DNA of 64,000 bases from Candidatus Symbiothrix dinenymphae (GCA_001417715.1 BBRT01000002.1:1-64000); one strand, 5' to 3'. Shown: positions 1-9,894, numbered from the stretch's first letter. Made by a program: numbers and translations. Notes: a model not told the origin generated them from the letters alone.

Positions 1-3
1 TTT

Positions 4-1074
4 TCATTTTATACTCAACTCTTTAATAAGTTCTATCTCACTCACATCGTACGGTTTGAAGTCTCCTTTGTACAAGTCGTGCTTCCATGTTTTCGTATAG
101 GGCAACATTTCGGGGCGGTGGTCCCAACCGAGATGGGCTTGCGACTTACCGTTAACCAATCCCCAAAGCATCGAACCGACGTTTTCCTCTTTGAACAACG
201 GCAAAATATCGGCAACCGTTGAACCGGCTAAACGGTGGAACCATTCGGTACAAATGACCGGACGACCAAATGATTTCCAGTGCTTAATTTGTTTCTCCGT
301 TTCGGCTTTTGTTGAGTAGAGATGAAACGAAATTACGTCGGAATTATCGGTAATTATTTTGTTCAGTTCGGCGTGTCCGCTCCACGCAGCGACGGTTACC
401 GGCTGCGACGGGGCAACCTCTCTCGCCCAAACGAAAACTTTTTGGACAAGCGGCAGTGTATATTTCCCCCCAATGCCGCCGTTCGTCGGTTCATTGTACA
501 AGTCCCAAACGATAATTCGCTTATCATTTTTGAAACGGGTTAAAACATCTTTCACATACTTTTCCAATTTCGGATGTTCCCGTTGGTCAACGACCATTTG
601 ATGTCCCGGCGACGGCGACCAAGCCCAAAAGAACCAGCCCTCTAACGGTTCGGGCTGCTTGCCGATTTTCGGGTCTCTGTTTGTTCCGAAAGCACAATCG
701 TCGAAAAACGCCGGCATCGCAACGATTTTGTGTTTTTCGCAAATGTTCAGAAATTTGTCAAGCGTGTTGAGAAAGTATTGCGGGTCATCTTCATAGACGG
801 CGTACTGCATAATGAAGCGGACACTGTTGATACCGATACTTTCTGCAAGGGCGAGTTCTTTGTCAATGAGTTTGGGATTAAAACTCGTTTTATCCCACAT
901 CGCCGTATAATTGAGTGCATCGGAAGGAATGTAATTGATGCCATTCAACCATTTGACTGATTGATACCAATTATTCGCCCGTTCTTCCGACCAGCGATTC
1001 TCCTGTGCATTTGCCGTGTGTGAAAAGAACAACACTACGAGCAAACCTGAAATCATTACTTTTCTTGTATTCAT
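4..1074 (-). CDS. Secreted GH5-like glycoside hydrolase
   Basis: The protein has 356 residues. It starts with a signal peptide (basic MNTRK, a hydrophobic stretch, then TANAQ). The rest reads as a TIM-barrel retaining glycosidase of clan GH-A, cellulase/mannanase (GH5) type. WDLYNEP near residue 193 supplies the general acid/base glutamate, and VICTEWFHR near residue 275 supplies the nucleophile glutamate. NSVRFIMQY near residue 84 is the usual strand with a substrate-contacting Arg. Relatives are often annotated as 1,4-beta-xylanase, but the substrate cannot be read from the sequence. It is the last visible gene of the SusC/SusD operon, 51 nt after the DUF4998 lipoprotein, so it probably trims the glycan that the SusCD pair imports. 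The family call is good; subfamily and specificity are open. Confidence 0.85.
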   Translation of the reverse strand: MNTRKVMISGLLVVLFFSHTANAQENRWSEERANNWYQSVKWLNGINYIPSDALNYTAMWDKTSFNPKLIDKELALAESIGINSVRFIMQYAVYEDDPQYFLNTLDKFLNICEKHKIVAMPAFFDDCAFGTNRDPKIGKQPEPLEGWFFWAWSPSPGHQMVVDQREHPKLEKYVKDVLTRFKNDKRIIVWDLYNEPTNGGIGGKYTLPLVQKVFVWAREVAPSQPVTVAAWSGHAELNKIITDNSDVISFHLYSTKAETEKQIKHWKSFGRPVICTEWFHRLAGSTVADILPLFKEENVGSMLWGLVNGKSQAHLGWDHRPEMLPYTKTWKHDLYKGDFKPYDVSEIELIKELSIK

Positions 1075-1125
1075 TTTATTTCTTTATATTTTATCAAAAA
1101 CGCTGCAAATTTACGAAAAAAGAAT

Positions 1126-2334
1126 TTAACCCACCTTGGTAAACCTTATACCCATGATACCGGGGTCGCCTGCTGTAATTATCCATTTAATTTTATGTGT
1201 TCCGGCACTTAGGTAAACCGTTCCCATATCTACATATCGATAGTTTGTGTAGGAACCTGTGCCGGGTGAATTTATGGTACCAAAATAGTCCAAAAGGTCA
1301 ATGGTACAGGTGGCGGAATTAATGACTGTATTGGTAGCATAATTGTGTTCCAGTTTATAGATTCCGGCATCTTGCACATCTATCGTATAGACTTGCCAAT
1401 CGCTAGGAGCAGCCCATGCTATACCGTTATAGCCTGCATCATTGTAGATTCCAACACGATCGATCGGGTCGCCGCCAATATTCCTATAGGCATGATTTCC
1501 ACCATTAAGAGTGGTAGATTTGTAAAAAGACACACCTTCTACACCAATGTCGAAGTCAGCTAAATGCAGGTAGTAACCGGAGGCAGTAATAATGTGCTGA
1601 TAGCCTGTAGGAAATGGATTCGTCTCGTTGATGTATGTATCAAACGCTGCCTGTGTCAGTGTTTTCAAGTCCGCAGTGCCGTCAATCCATAGCGTATCAA
1701 TGGCGCCATTCGGCAATAAATAACAGGAAACGCTTAGCGCAGTGGTTGCACCCGCTTTCAGATTGTTCAAAATAAAACTGTTGTTTTGGGTTTCTTCACT
1801 TTGTGGCACATCGTCTTTGTCGGTATAGCTGTAGCGCACGCCGTGAAGCGTATAGAAGTCGGGCATTGCGACTATATTAACAATACCCGTTGATACAGAA
1901 GCAGAAACGGAAGCGTTAAATACCAATGCATCTCTATCTGCGGAAGTGAACGGTTGCTGGCGGACTTCCACCGGTATGGATTTATTGCCGTGCTCGTCTT
2001 CGGTATATATCTTGAAGCGATACGTACTTGGAATGGTAAGATTGGTAATATTCACCCACGAACACACGCTGTCTATTCTAATTAGCGTATCGCCGTATTC
2101 CACCACTGTTTTTTTCGCTTTTGGCAGAATCTTTGCCATTTCAGAGGCTTTCAAACGGCTGGGGTACAAATCAATTTCCACCCTCTGGCTACCCGCCTTC
2201 GCTACGAGATGTTCCTGCTTGTATCCGACAGGGTACACTATTTCCGAATCAGCCATCTCTTTGATGTTGTCGTATATATCGCCGGTGCATGAATACACGG
2301 CAACAATTGCTACTAAAATTACATATTTTTTCAT
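1126..2334 (-). CDS. DUF4998 surface lipoprotein with CBM6/35-like C-terminus
   Basis: This 402-residue protein begins MKKYVILVAIVAVYSC, a lipoprotein signal with the lipobox Cys near residue 16. Residues about 20-220 fit DUF4998, a Bacteroidetes family of SusD-neighbour lipoproteins (the DIYDNIKEMADSEIVYPV motif and fibronectin-like strands). Residues about 245-402 resemble a CBM6/CBM35 jelly roll: HLADFDIGVEGVSFYK, then HAYRNIGGDPIDRV, then WQVYTIDVQDAGIYKLE, and a closing aromatic/Gly-rich strand (MGIRFTKVG). It sits between the DUF5000-type lipoprotein and the glycosidase in the same operon. The likely role is glycan capture on the outer surface. The ligand is unknown, and the CBM assignment rests on pattern only. 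Confidence 0.78.
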   Translation of the reverse strand: MKKYVILVAIVAVYSCTGDIYDNIKEMADSEIVYPVGYKQEHLVAKAGSQRVEIDLYPSRLKASEMAKILPKAKKTVVEYGDTLIRIDSVCSWVNITNLTIPSTYRFKIYTEDEHGNKSIPVEVRQQPFTSADRDALVFNASVSASVSTGIVNIVAMPDFYTLHGVRYSYTDKDDVPQSEETQNNSFILNNLKAGATTALSVSCYLLPNGAIDTLWIDGTADLKTLTQAAFDTYINETNPFPTGYQHIITASGYYLHLADFDIGVEGVSFYKSTTLNGGNHAYRNIGGDPIDRVGIYNDAGYNGIAWAAPSDWQVYTIDVQDAGIYKLEHNYATNTVINSATCTIDLLDYFGTINSPGTGSYTNYRYVDMGTVYLSAGTHKIKWIITAGDPGIMGIRFTKVG

Positions 2335-2388
2335 CTTTATTTATTTTTAATTTTTTAATTTCTTAATTTCTACATTTCTCAATTTCTA

Positions 2389-3717
2389 TCATGGTGCTTT
2401 TTTTCCGTAAAGTGTCAGTTCGGCAAGCACCTCAGCGGTACCGTTATAATTATTTTGAAAACCATTGACACACTGGTATCTGAAATAGCGGGTAGCCGGT
2501 GTGTAGTCCGGATCGTCGGGGTACATTAAGGCCTCGTCGCCTGCTATCGCTTGACGGATGATGTCCATCACACCCATGTCCGCAGAAGGCATCGGGATTT
2601 TCACCTGTTGAATGAGTTTCCATTCGCCCACAGTAGCAGCGTCATTGCCATCCCACCAATACATATTGTATATCCCCACATTCCATTCACCATAATAGTA
2701 ACCTCGATCGGTAGGATTCATGTTTGTTCGAGGGGAGTTCGTCCATGCCTGATGTGTAATGATGCGGCTCAACTCGTATTTATCACCAAGGTCAATAAGG
2801 ATATTCCAATTTTTTTGAGGATTGACATTCGCCCCATCTATCATGACGGTATATATCCCCCAACAGGCATAATTGGCAACCACACCGTCCCAATTACCGT
2901 ATCCGGTCAAATAATCAATTTTGTCATCAATGATATATTCTATTTTTCCTTGAAAACTGTCTCCGTACCCCATTCTCACTCCTCCGATAGTATCGCCGGG
3001 ATTTAAAAGTACAAATTTACTTTTGTCTAATTCGCTGTCGGTGAACAGGTGCAAAGCGCCTTTATCAACGGTTTCACTTCGGTTGCCGTACAGGTCTTCC
3101 ACAGTTACCTTCACACTGACCGCTTCCTGCTCCGAAAGATTCAAACCTTTGATGAATTGATGCTCGGTAGAGTCTCTGGACGAATACACCTGACTCATCG
3201 AACGCTGTGCGCCGTTAAATGGAAAAGTGAAATCCACAAATACGGTAATATCCTGCTGCAATTCGTTTTTCCATTCCACCAGCAAGGCGCCGAAAGCGGG
3301 TTTTACGGTGAGGATTTTCGCCACTCTAAGGTATGCAGGCTCCAATGGCTTTACGCGCACGTTCACCGGTTCAGACTGATTGCCCGCTCTGTCCAAGGCA
3401 TACAACTGAATGGTATGTTCGAGGCTATCGGGCAAGCCGTACACCTCTAAATAAGGTGCCATAAACGAGGCAGCCGACTTGATGAGTTTACCGTTTGCCG
3501 CCATATAAGAGGCTTCAATACTGATAAGGTCCTCATCGGATGGAATCCGGTAAAAAAGCCGTGCCCCACCGGAAAGCGGCTGCACACTATCAAACACAGG
3601 AGCCGTCGGCGGAGTACTATCATCCGAAGAGATGCCAAACCGCTCCCCCTCCTCGCAAGCATAAAAACCTGATACTGCAAGAAGCATAAAAATTGCTGTT
3701 TTTCTAAAATTTTTCAT
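2389..3717 (-). CDS. DUF4959/DUF5126/DUF5000 surface glycan-binding lipoprotein
   Basis: This 442-residue lipoprotein has the signal MKNFRKTAIFMLLAVSGFYAC, with the lipobox Cys near residue 21. The order matches the common Bacteroidetes triple-domain protein. A fibronectin-like DUF4959 (about 35-125, ending DRAGNQSEPVNV) is followed by DUF5126 (about 130-225, with WKNELQQDITVFVDF and VTVEDLYGNRSE). A C-terminal discoidin-like DUF5000 follows (about 230-442, with LVINLG-type strand WNILIDLGDKYELSRIITHQ and closing VLAELTLYGKK). Such proteins sit beside SusCD pairs and are thought to bind the target glycan at the cell surface. It follows SusD after 55 nt, and the intergenic DNA carries an AAACTCT-type 7-bp array. 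Confidence 0.82.
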   Translation of the reverse strand: MKNFRKTAIFMLLAVSGFYACEEGERFGISSDDSTPPTAPVFDSVQPLSGGARLFYRIPSDEDLISIEASYMAANGKLIKSAASFMAPYLEVYGLPDSLEHTIQLYALDRAGNQSEPVNVRVKPLEPAYLRVAKILTVKPAFGALLVEWKNELQQDITVFVDFTFPFNGAQRSMSQVYSSRDSTEHQFIKGLNLSEQEAVSVKVTVEDLYGNRSETVDKGALHLFTDSELDKSKFVLLNPGDTIGGVRMGYGDSFQGKIEYIIDDKIDYLTGYGNWDGVVANYACWGIYTVMIDGANVNPQKNWNILIDLGDKYELSRIITHQAWTNSPRTNMNPTDRGYYYGEWNVGIYNMYWWDGNDAATVGEWKLIQQVKIPMPSADMGVMDIIRQAIAGDEALMYPDDPDYTPATRYFRYQCVNGFQNNYNGTAEVLAELTLYGKKAP

Positions 3718-3734
3718 ATCTTTTCTATTTTTAA

Positions 3735-3776
3735 ATTTCTAAACTCTAAACTCTAATAACTAAACTCTAAATTCAC
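3735..3776. repeat. AAACTCT-type 7-bp tandem array in susD-lipoprotein gap
   Basis: Degenerate 7-mers (CTAAACT, CTAATAA, CTAAACT) fill the gap between the SusD-like gene and the next lipoprotein gene. The same array type recurs at 27715-27796, 53761-53838 and 54089-54138. Confidence 0.7.
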
Positions 3777-5734
3777 CATCCCGGATTTTGAATAAGGTTT
3801 GAATTTTTGTTCATCTCATTCAAATCAATTGGCCAGAGGCAATCCCTCAAAGTAAACGTGCGGATTTGTAAGATTTGTTGTTTGAAAAAATCTTCTCCTC
3901 TTGCGCTATAAGTCCATCCCATGGCGGGAGATGTGAATGTTTCGGGTGCTTTGCCGGTACGAATCATGTCCCAGAAAATACTTCCTTCAAAAGCAAACTC
4001 CACTTGCCGTTCCTGAGCGATGATTGCTCTCATCCCCTCTTTTGTTTTATGTTTGTCCACCGTTTTTGCCAATGCAGCATTGCTCCACACCGTTTCCACA
4101 TTCGGTATACCCGCTCTTCTGCGTACCTTGTTGATGGCGGCATACACGTCGGCATTGGGAACGTCCAGATACTCGTTGAGCGCTTCGGCTTTCATCAGGT
4201 ATAAATCCGCCAAACGGATAATGGGCGTCGGATAGACTGTTATAGTCACATTTCCACCTGACTTGTTGTTTATATGAACCACTTTTTGCGCTCCTATACC
4301 CGACCAAAAGAAATTGTCCCAGACGGATGGGAACCTACCTCCTTCGCCGCCCGCATAGAAGGTTGTTTTGATGCGTTCGCTATGCGAGCGCCAGTAGCCG
4401 CCGGTAATACCTACATTGGCATAGAAGCGGGGCTCACGGTTCAGGTATAGATTAATTGTTTCGGCATTGGGCTGCAGAATACCGCGGGTTTCGGCGTATT
4501 CAGGGTCGCCCGGACCCGGAGCATTCGTGAGTTCGTGCATCGTACTGCGGTCGAAAGTATTGTCCTCATCCAAAGGAAGCCCGTTTTTGGTATAGTACCT
4601 TTCTAAGGTTTTATAGGTGGCGCCCAATATGTTCCGGCAATTTGTCCGCTGCAGGGGTGTGCCTGTATAGCCGGCCGGCTGCAGGATATTGCCGTCGGTG
4701 AACAAATCATTATCTGCCGAAACGACATACGAATTTCCCCAAATCAGTTCCTTGTTCCACGGGTCGCAGATTACCATTCTTAAATCATAGAGGGTCTGCA
4801 TGTTGACAGGATTTGCCGCAGCGTCTTCCATGTCGTCCGGTAGCATCCTTTTGTCGTATTTGTAGAGTTCCACTCCGCCACTCTCGCACAGGGTGATGGC
4901 TTCGTCCAGGGCTTTCACCGCATCGTCCCATTTGGCTTTGGTGGTAGCAGCGTCATCCTGCGGGAAAAACGGTTTCCCGTCATGGTCTAAGAAATCGCTG
5001 TAATCGCCATTGCCGCTGTAGAAGGGGCTTGCCCGAAACAGCAATACCTTCGCTTTGATGGACAATGCCGCCAATTTACCGAGCTGTCCGATTTCGGAAC
5101 CTGTCTTTCTCAGTATCAGGTCGGGGATGGCTTTGTCTATCGTCTCGACAATGTAGGCGAAACAGGCGTCTATCTTGCGACGCGAAACGTACAAACTCAA
5201 CGGGTCATCGTCAGGCAATACAGCATTGTCCATAATCACAATGGGACCATAGCGCTGCAGCAGCAAAAAGTGATAGTAGGCTTTCAGAAACAGTACCTGC
5301 GCCTTCCAGTCGGCTTTTTCAGCGGGCTGCATATCCTGTACCTTATCTATATTGGAGATGAAAAGGTTGCAGAAGTTGATGCCCTCATACATTTTCTTGC
5401 CCGAGCCGGTGCCCGACCAGATGCCCAGCATGGGCGCGTCGGAGCTCTGCTTCCGCTCCATAATCCGGATAGGTTGCCACTGATTATTATCATTTTGGTC
5501 AACGAGAGGATTAATCCATTCGTCGCCCAGCAACCAAGTGGATGTCCTCTTGCTGTCAGCCGGTAAATACGAGTAAGATTTTGCCAAGGCATTTTTCGCT
5601 TCTTCGCGGATGGAAAACATATTTTCCATAGTAAAACTCTCGTCGGGAACGACGTTGAGGTAATCGCTGCACGATGGAAAAATGCACATCGCAGCGATGA
5701 TTGTTTTATAAATATTTTTTTTCATATTATTCAT
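3773..5734 (-). CDS. SusD/RagB family nutrient-binding lipoprotein
   Basis: This 653-residue protein has a lipoprotein signal (MKKNIYKTIIAAMCIFPSC, Cys near residue 22; a second Met at residue 4 is an equally plausible start). The SusD hallmarks are SDYLNVVPDESFT after the lipid Cys, TPR-like helices (WKAQVLFLKAYYHFLLLQRYGPIVI near residues 148-168), a long loop region, and the closing RQVEFAFEGSIFWDMIRTGKA and LWPIDLNEMNKNSNLIQNPGW. SusD forms the lid on the SusC barrel and delivers glycan to it. It lies 16 nt downstream of susC. At 653 residues it is longer than the usual 500-600, as in a subset that bind large glycans. Confidence 0.95.
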   Translation of the reverse strand: MNNMKKNIYKTIIAAMCIFPSCSDYLNVVPDESFTMENMFSIREEAKNALAKSYSYLPADSKRTSTWLLGDEWINPLVDQNDNNQWQPIRIMERKQSSDAPMLGIWSGTGSGKKMYEGINFCNLFISNIDKVQDMQPAEKADWKAQVLFLKAYYHFLLLQRYGPIVIMDNAVLPDDDPLSLYVSRRKIDACFAYIVETIDKAIPDLILRKTGSEIGQLGKLAALSIKAKVLLFRASPFYSGNGDYSDFLDHDGKPFFPQDDAATTKAKWDDAVKALDEAITLCESGGVELYKYDKRMLPDDMEDAAANPVNMQTLYDLRMVICDPWNKELIWGNSYVVSADNDLFTDGNILQPAGYTGTPLQRTNCRNILGATYKTLERYYTKNGLPLDEDNTFDRSTMHELTNAPGPGDPEYAETRGILQPNAETINLYLNREPRFYANVGITGGYWRSHSERIKTTFYAGGEGGRFPSVWDNFFWSGIGAQKVVHINNKSGGNVTITVYPTPIIRLADLYLMKAEALNEYLDVPNADVYAAINKVRRRAGIPNVETVWSNAALAKTVDKHKTKEGMRAIIAQERQVEFAFEGSIFWDMIRTGKAPETFTSPAMGWTYSARGEDFFKQQILQIRTFTLRDCLWPIDLNEMNKNSNLIQNPGW

Positions 5735-5750
5735 ATTTTTAATTTTTTAA

Positions 5751-8700
5751 TTAAAATGATAATTGCAATCCCACATTAAACCTCCGATTGAGCGGGTATC
5801 CCATTCCGTTGCCGCCCATTTCGGGGTCCCACAGTTTGAAGGAACTGATGACAAACAGATTTTCGATGCTGGCGTAAGCACGGATATTTTCCAATCGGAT
5901 ACGTTTGATGCCGCTGAAATTGTAACCTGCCTCAACGGTTTTGAGCCGCAGGAAAGAGCCTTCGCGCAGCCACCACGAGGAAGTCCAGTTTTCTTCAGGG
6001 TGGTTGTTATCTCCGGGGTTGACGTTTTGCAGGTTTCTGCCCGTATTGTTTTCTATCCTGTCTACCGACAAACGGGGCCAGAAAGCGTGTACATCGGGAT
6101 TTGTTTCACTCCATGCGCCACGTGTTACTATTGCCAGGGCGTTGCGTCTGTTTTCAAACGGCGCGATGCCCACAGGGTCGATAAAGAACGAAACTCTGGC
6201 ATTCCCCTGAAAGAAGAACGAAAGGTCGAATTTCTTATACCCGGCGGACAATCCGAAACCATATTGTATTTCCGGTGTGGTTGGGAATCCCATGGCGATT
6301 TGGTCGTTCAAATTGATAATGCCGTCGCCGTTGATGTCCCTGTATTTGATGTCGCCGGCTTGGGGGGTGCTGCCATGGAAGTTTTGTGCCGGGGATGCGT
6401 CAATTTCATACTGGTCCACAAAAAGCCGCTCTGCCACCAAACCCCACTGCTGCCCTGAGCTATGTCCCTTTTTAAAGCGGTATGCGTCAGCATAATTCGG
6501 TTCGTCAAATTGCGTATATTTATTGGTGGAATAGGTCATATTGACACGCCCCGTCATCCAGAAATCTTTGTTGAAAAATTGCTGGTAGTCAATAGACCCA
6601 TCTATGCCCTGCGCTTCCATTTCGCCGACATTTCCATAAACTGGAGCTTCCAATCCGCCGGTATTCGGGAAATTGGTACGTTCCATGTAAATATTGCGTC
6701 TGTAATCTTTGAAAAAGTCCACATTCAATTTTAGAGGGGAATTTTTCAAAAATCCCAACTCCACGCCGAGATTGTATTTTTCGGATACTTCCCATCCGAT
6801 GTTTTCATTGGCATACCTGTCGATGGTGTATCCCCTGTAAACGCTTTGCATGTTTTCGTCCCACAAATAGGGCGAGCCGCTTGCCGTAATCTTGGAGAGG
6901 AAGTGAAAACGGTCTGCTCTCCCCGCAATAGCGTCGTTACCAACCAATCCCCAGCTAAATTTCAGCTTTAGGATATCAACGGCATTTTTGACCGGTTCAT
7001 AGAAATTTTCATTGGAAACGAGCCAGCCGGCAGCAAGCGAGGGAAAGAAACCGAATTGCTTGGAACCGGTGAATTTTTCGGAACCGTTGTAGCCGTAGCC
7101 AAATTCGAAGAAATAGCGGTCGTCATAATCGTAGGTCAACCGTCCGGAATTTCCGGCGTTCCTTTCGGGCAGGGTTTCAAATATATCGCCACTACCTACA
7201 TCAAACAGGTTTTCCTGCACCATCAGCACGGTCATGGCACCAACAGAGTGGCGGCCGAACTGCCGGTTCCAGTTTGCACGGGCTTCAAAATAATACTTCA
7301 CGGAAGAACTGCGAGACGCATTCACATTTCCAAGTGTTTCAGTGCCTCCGCCTGTTACGCCGGAGGGATTGAGGTTAAACAGTTTGTATTTTTCCGTGAT
7401 GCGGTCGTAAGATTCCACCTCATAATAAAACGGATCATAGCTTCTTTTGTTGCCATAAAGGCTCCATGTGCTGGCAGACACTTTGGCTTGAAGTTTCAGC
7501 CCTTCGGTAATGAAATCCAAATCCTGCAACAGGGTAGCCTGTGCCACCACGGTGCTTTCGTCCCGCGTTTCGTATCCTCTCACCATTTCGGCGTAAGGAT
7601 TTGTTTTGAGACCGCTTGTGCCTAACGCACGGCTTCCAAACAGCGTGTGTCGGGTAAATTGATTGGCTTCATCCGGCTCATATACGGCAGGAAAGTCAAC
7701 GGGGTTGCCTTCCATCACCATTTTGAAAATATCGCCTGCCGGAGTGTTGGGACCCGTAAATTTCTCATACCGCGCCTGCAAACGGGTGTCCAAAGTGGTA
7801 GTGGGCGTCAGTTTGAAAATCACGTTGTTGCGGAGATTGAACCGGTCGATGTTGATGTTGTTGTTGAAATTGTTTCGCTTATCCACTTTCAGCAAGCCGG
7901 TTTCGTTGTCGTAGCCGAAAGATACGAAATAGGTCGCCACTTTTCCGCCGCCTGATACATTCACGTTTGCTTTCGTGTTGATGGTCTGTTTGTTGAACAG
8001 CATGTCGTACCAGTCCACATTGGGGTACATCATCGGATTTTCGCCGTTGATGGTGGATTGTATTTTCTGCTCGTCATAAAAGACGCCCTGAGCGGGATTA
8101 CGCGAGACGCGCGCCTGATTGTACAACTGCATGTATTCCACTCCGCCAATCATTTCGGGCATCTGCGTAGGCGTGGTCACATTGACGTCCACCCGCGCAT
8201 TGATTTTCACTTTGCCTTCCTGTCCGCTCTTGGTGGTGACCATGATGATGCCGTTGGCTCCGCGCGAGCCGTACAAGACCGTTGCTGCGGCGTCTTTCAG
8301 GATAGAAAAACTTTCGATGTCGTCCGGCTGCATACGCGCCAGGTCATCGGCAGTAGATTCAAACCCATCCACCAGTATCAATGGCGATGTAGCGTATCCA
8401 AAAGTGGTGACGCCGCGCACGAAGAACTGTGCATTGTCGCGTCCCGGTTCGCCGCTGGTCTGATAGGAAATCAAGCCCGGAATCTTACCGGCAAAAGCGG
8501 AGGTAAGGTTCGAGGCGGGCACTTTCAGGTCGGATACCTTGACCGTCTCAATGGAGGCAACCACACTGCTCTTTTTCTGCTTGCCGAAAGCCACCACAGT
8601 CACTTCATCCAACTCATTCGCTTTGGGCTTGAGCGGAATCACAAAACTCGCCTTGTCGCCCACTGTCACGGAGTAGGTGTCATAGCCCAAAAAAGAAACT

Positions 8701-9000
8701 TCCAAAACATCCGTCGGCGAAACGTCTATTTTGAATGAACCATCCACATCGGTTACAACTCCACGAGAGCTCCCTTTGATGGTGATGGTGGAACCGGGGA
8801 TTCCATCTCCGGTTTCATCGTACACGAAGCCGGTAATGGTCTTCGTCCGTGCTGAGGGAATTGCAAGCTCAATAATCTGCGCCGCCTCCTGCGGCGCCTC
8901 AGCACGAATGCTTTGCACCCCCCCCCCCCAAGAGAACGCTGCTTAGAAGCAAACCTTTTGCAAACTTTGCAAACTTTTTGTCTTTTCCTTTTTTCTTCAT
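5751..9000 (-). CDS. SusC/RagA TonB-linked outer membrane transporter, frameshifted at a G12 tract
   Basis: The intact part (5751-8918) encodes 1055 residues. It has a carboxypeptidase-like domain (TITGFVYDETGDGIPG), a TonB-box-like segment (ELDEVTVVAFGKQKK), a plug (VRGVTTFGYATSPLILVDGF and GSRGANGIIMVTTKSG), and a C-terminal barrel ending in GLQLSF. It lacks a signal peptide. One lies upstream from the ATG at 9000-8998 (MKKKGKDKKFAKFAKG, then LLLSSVLL) but is in another frame, which stops soon after the tract. Between them, 12 G on the coding strand (8918-8929) cause the shift. Removing one G gives a continuous 1083-codon gene with a standard signal peptide, so this is one gene, either phase-OFF or mis-sequenced. 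Only GTG is available as a start in the downstream frame, and it would give no export signal. SusC is the TonB-driven glycan channel that partners SusD. Confidence 0.93.
8918..8929 (-). repeat. Homopolymer tract (12 G on the coding strand) in susC signal region
   Basis: Twelve consecutive C on the plus strand fall directly after the hydrophobic core of the SusC signal peptide. With 12 bases the signal peptide reads GGGGAKHSC then stop. With 11 or 14 it reads on into VQSIRAEAPQ and the whole receptor. This is a typical slipped-strand contingency position, or an assembly error. Confidence 0.9.
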
Positions 9001-9061
9001 AAATCTAAATTTTAATGTATAACAAATTTTGTTGTGAACTGCCACCGTGACAATTCGGCGG

Positions 9062-9069
9062 CAAAAGTA
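9062..9069 (-). promoter_or_regulatory. Putative susC promoter -7 box
   Basis: TACTTTTG on the minus strand matches the Bacteroidetes -7 consensus TAnnTTTG. It lies about 60 nt before the SusC ATG at 9000 and supports that upstream start. No clear -33 TTTG was seen. Confidence 0.55.
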
Positions 9070-9182
9070 GTGAATGTTTTTGAATTGACAATAGATTTTG
9101 AAAAGTTTAACCTTTTTTATGCAAATTTCGCTGACGTTAACCAAGTTTTTGTCATTGAGGGCTTGCCTCGTAATCCCTCGAA

Positions 9183-9215
9183 AAACCTGTTAGGTCGTCG
9201 AGACCTAACAGGTTT
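9183..9215. terminator. Perfect 14-bp hairpin
   Basis: The arms AAACCTGTTAGGTC and GACCTAACAGGTTT surround a 5-nt loop. The stem is perfect, but there is no clean T-run on either side. It may be a terminator or another intergenic palindrome. Confidence 0.45.
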
Positions 9216-9326
9216 AACAGCGAATGTAGTGCAACATTTGGCGTTTTTCAGGGGATTTTTTGTCTGAATCAGGATTTTCAGGATTAAAGGATTAACAGGA
9301 TGGATTTTTTATATGACTATCCGCAA

Positions 9327-9612
9327 TCATACCACTTGGCCTTCGCTCCTTGTCCCGCAGGGACAGCACTTTATTAACCGTAGACTTTAGTCTACGGGTG
9401 AGACGGAGCCCCACTCCAAAGTCCCGCATGGGACGACACATTGTTATTCAGCAAAATTGCACCCGTCTCAAGTGCCGTCCCATGCGGGACTAATGGAATT
9501 TTAGCATTTTTTATACCGTAGACTAAAGTCTACGGTTAATAAAGTGCTGTCCCTGCGGGACAAAAACCGGAAAATGCTTGAAGGAAACGCTATTTAGTGG
9601 TATGATTGCGGA
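9327..9612. repeat. Nested palindromic element, family 2 (about 285 bp)
   Basis: The outer arms are CCGCAATCATACCACTT at the left and AGTGGTATGATTGCGG at the right. Inside are TGTCCCGCAGGGACA with a TTTATTAACCGTAGAC arm and its complement, and a third inner pair (GTCCCGCATGGGAC and GTCCCATGCGGGAC). No coding sequence fits inside. It is a non-coding element able to fold into a cruciform or a long RNA hairpin. Only one copy is in the window. Confidence 0.8.
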
Positions 9613-9735
9613 TAATCATAATTTTTTATGATAAGGTAAGCTCAATTAGTAACTGCAAAAAATTTCTATTAGGCGCAACCTAAATTTTGCCCCTAAATAG
9701 GATGTTGCGATAGAAAATAACTGCATAAATAAGAA

Positions 9736-9783
9736 TTTGTATATATACAAATTTGCATATATGCAAAACTTTATATATCTTTG
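9736..9783 (+). promoter_or_regulatory. Promoter with two adjacent perfect 16-bp palindromes
   Basis: TTTGTATATATACAAA (9736-9751) directly abuts TTTGCATATATGCAAA (9752-9767). Both are perfect palindromes. The second begins with a TTTG that sits exactly 20 nt before TATCTTTG (9776-9783), giving a consensus Bacteroidetes promoter. The palindromes cover the -33 element, the expected place for a dimeric regulator. The promoter reads into the broken gene at 9810. Confidence 0.65.
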
Positions 9784-9809
9784 CAGCCGAATTTAAAATA
9801 TAAAATAGT

Positions 9810-9887
9810 ATGGCATTAAAAAACATTACAGGTCAAGTTGCTGAAGGCAGCAAAATCAGGTGGATTTTTTGTAGTTCAATAAGTTAA
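9810..9887 (+). pseudogene. 5' fragment of a disrupted gene
   Basis: ATG at 9810 opens a 25-codon frame, MALKNITGQVAEGSKIR followed by an unrelated tail and stop. It sits 26 nt after a strong promoter. MALKNITGQV-type starts remind me of a Bacteroidetes AAA-ATPase family, but that is memory, not a search. Just downstream (9895) begins the large palindrome, and a second reading frame in the same orientation (10172-10522) lies on its other side. The simplest reading is one gene broken by the palindromic element. Confidence 0.5.
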
Positions 9888-9894
9888 GTGTAAG

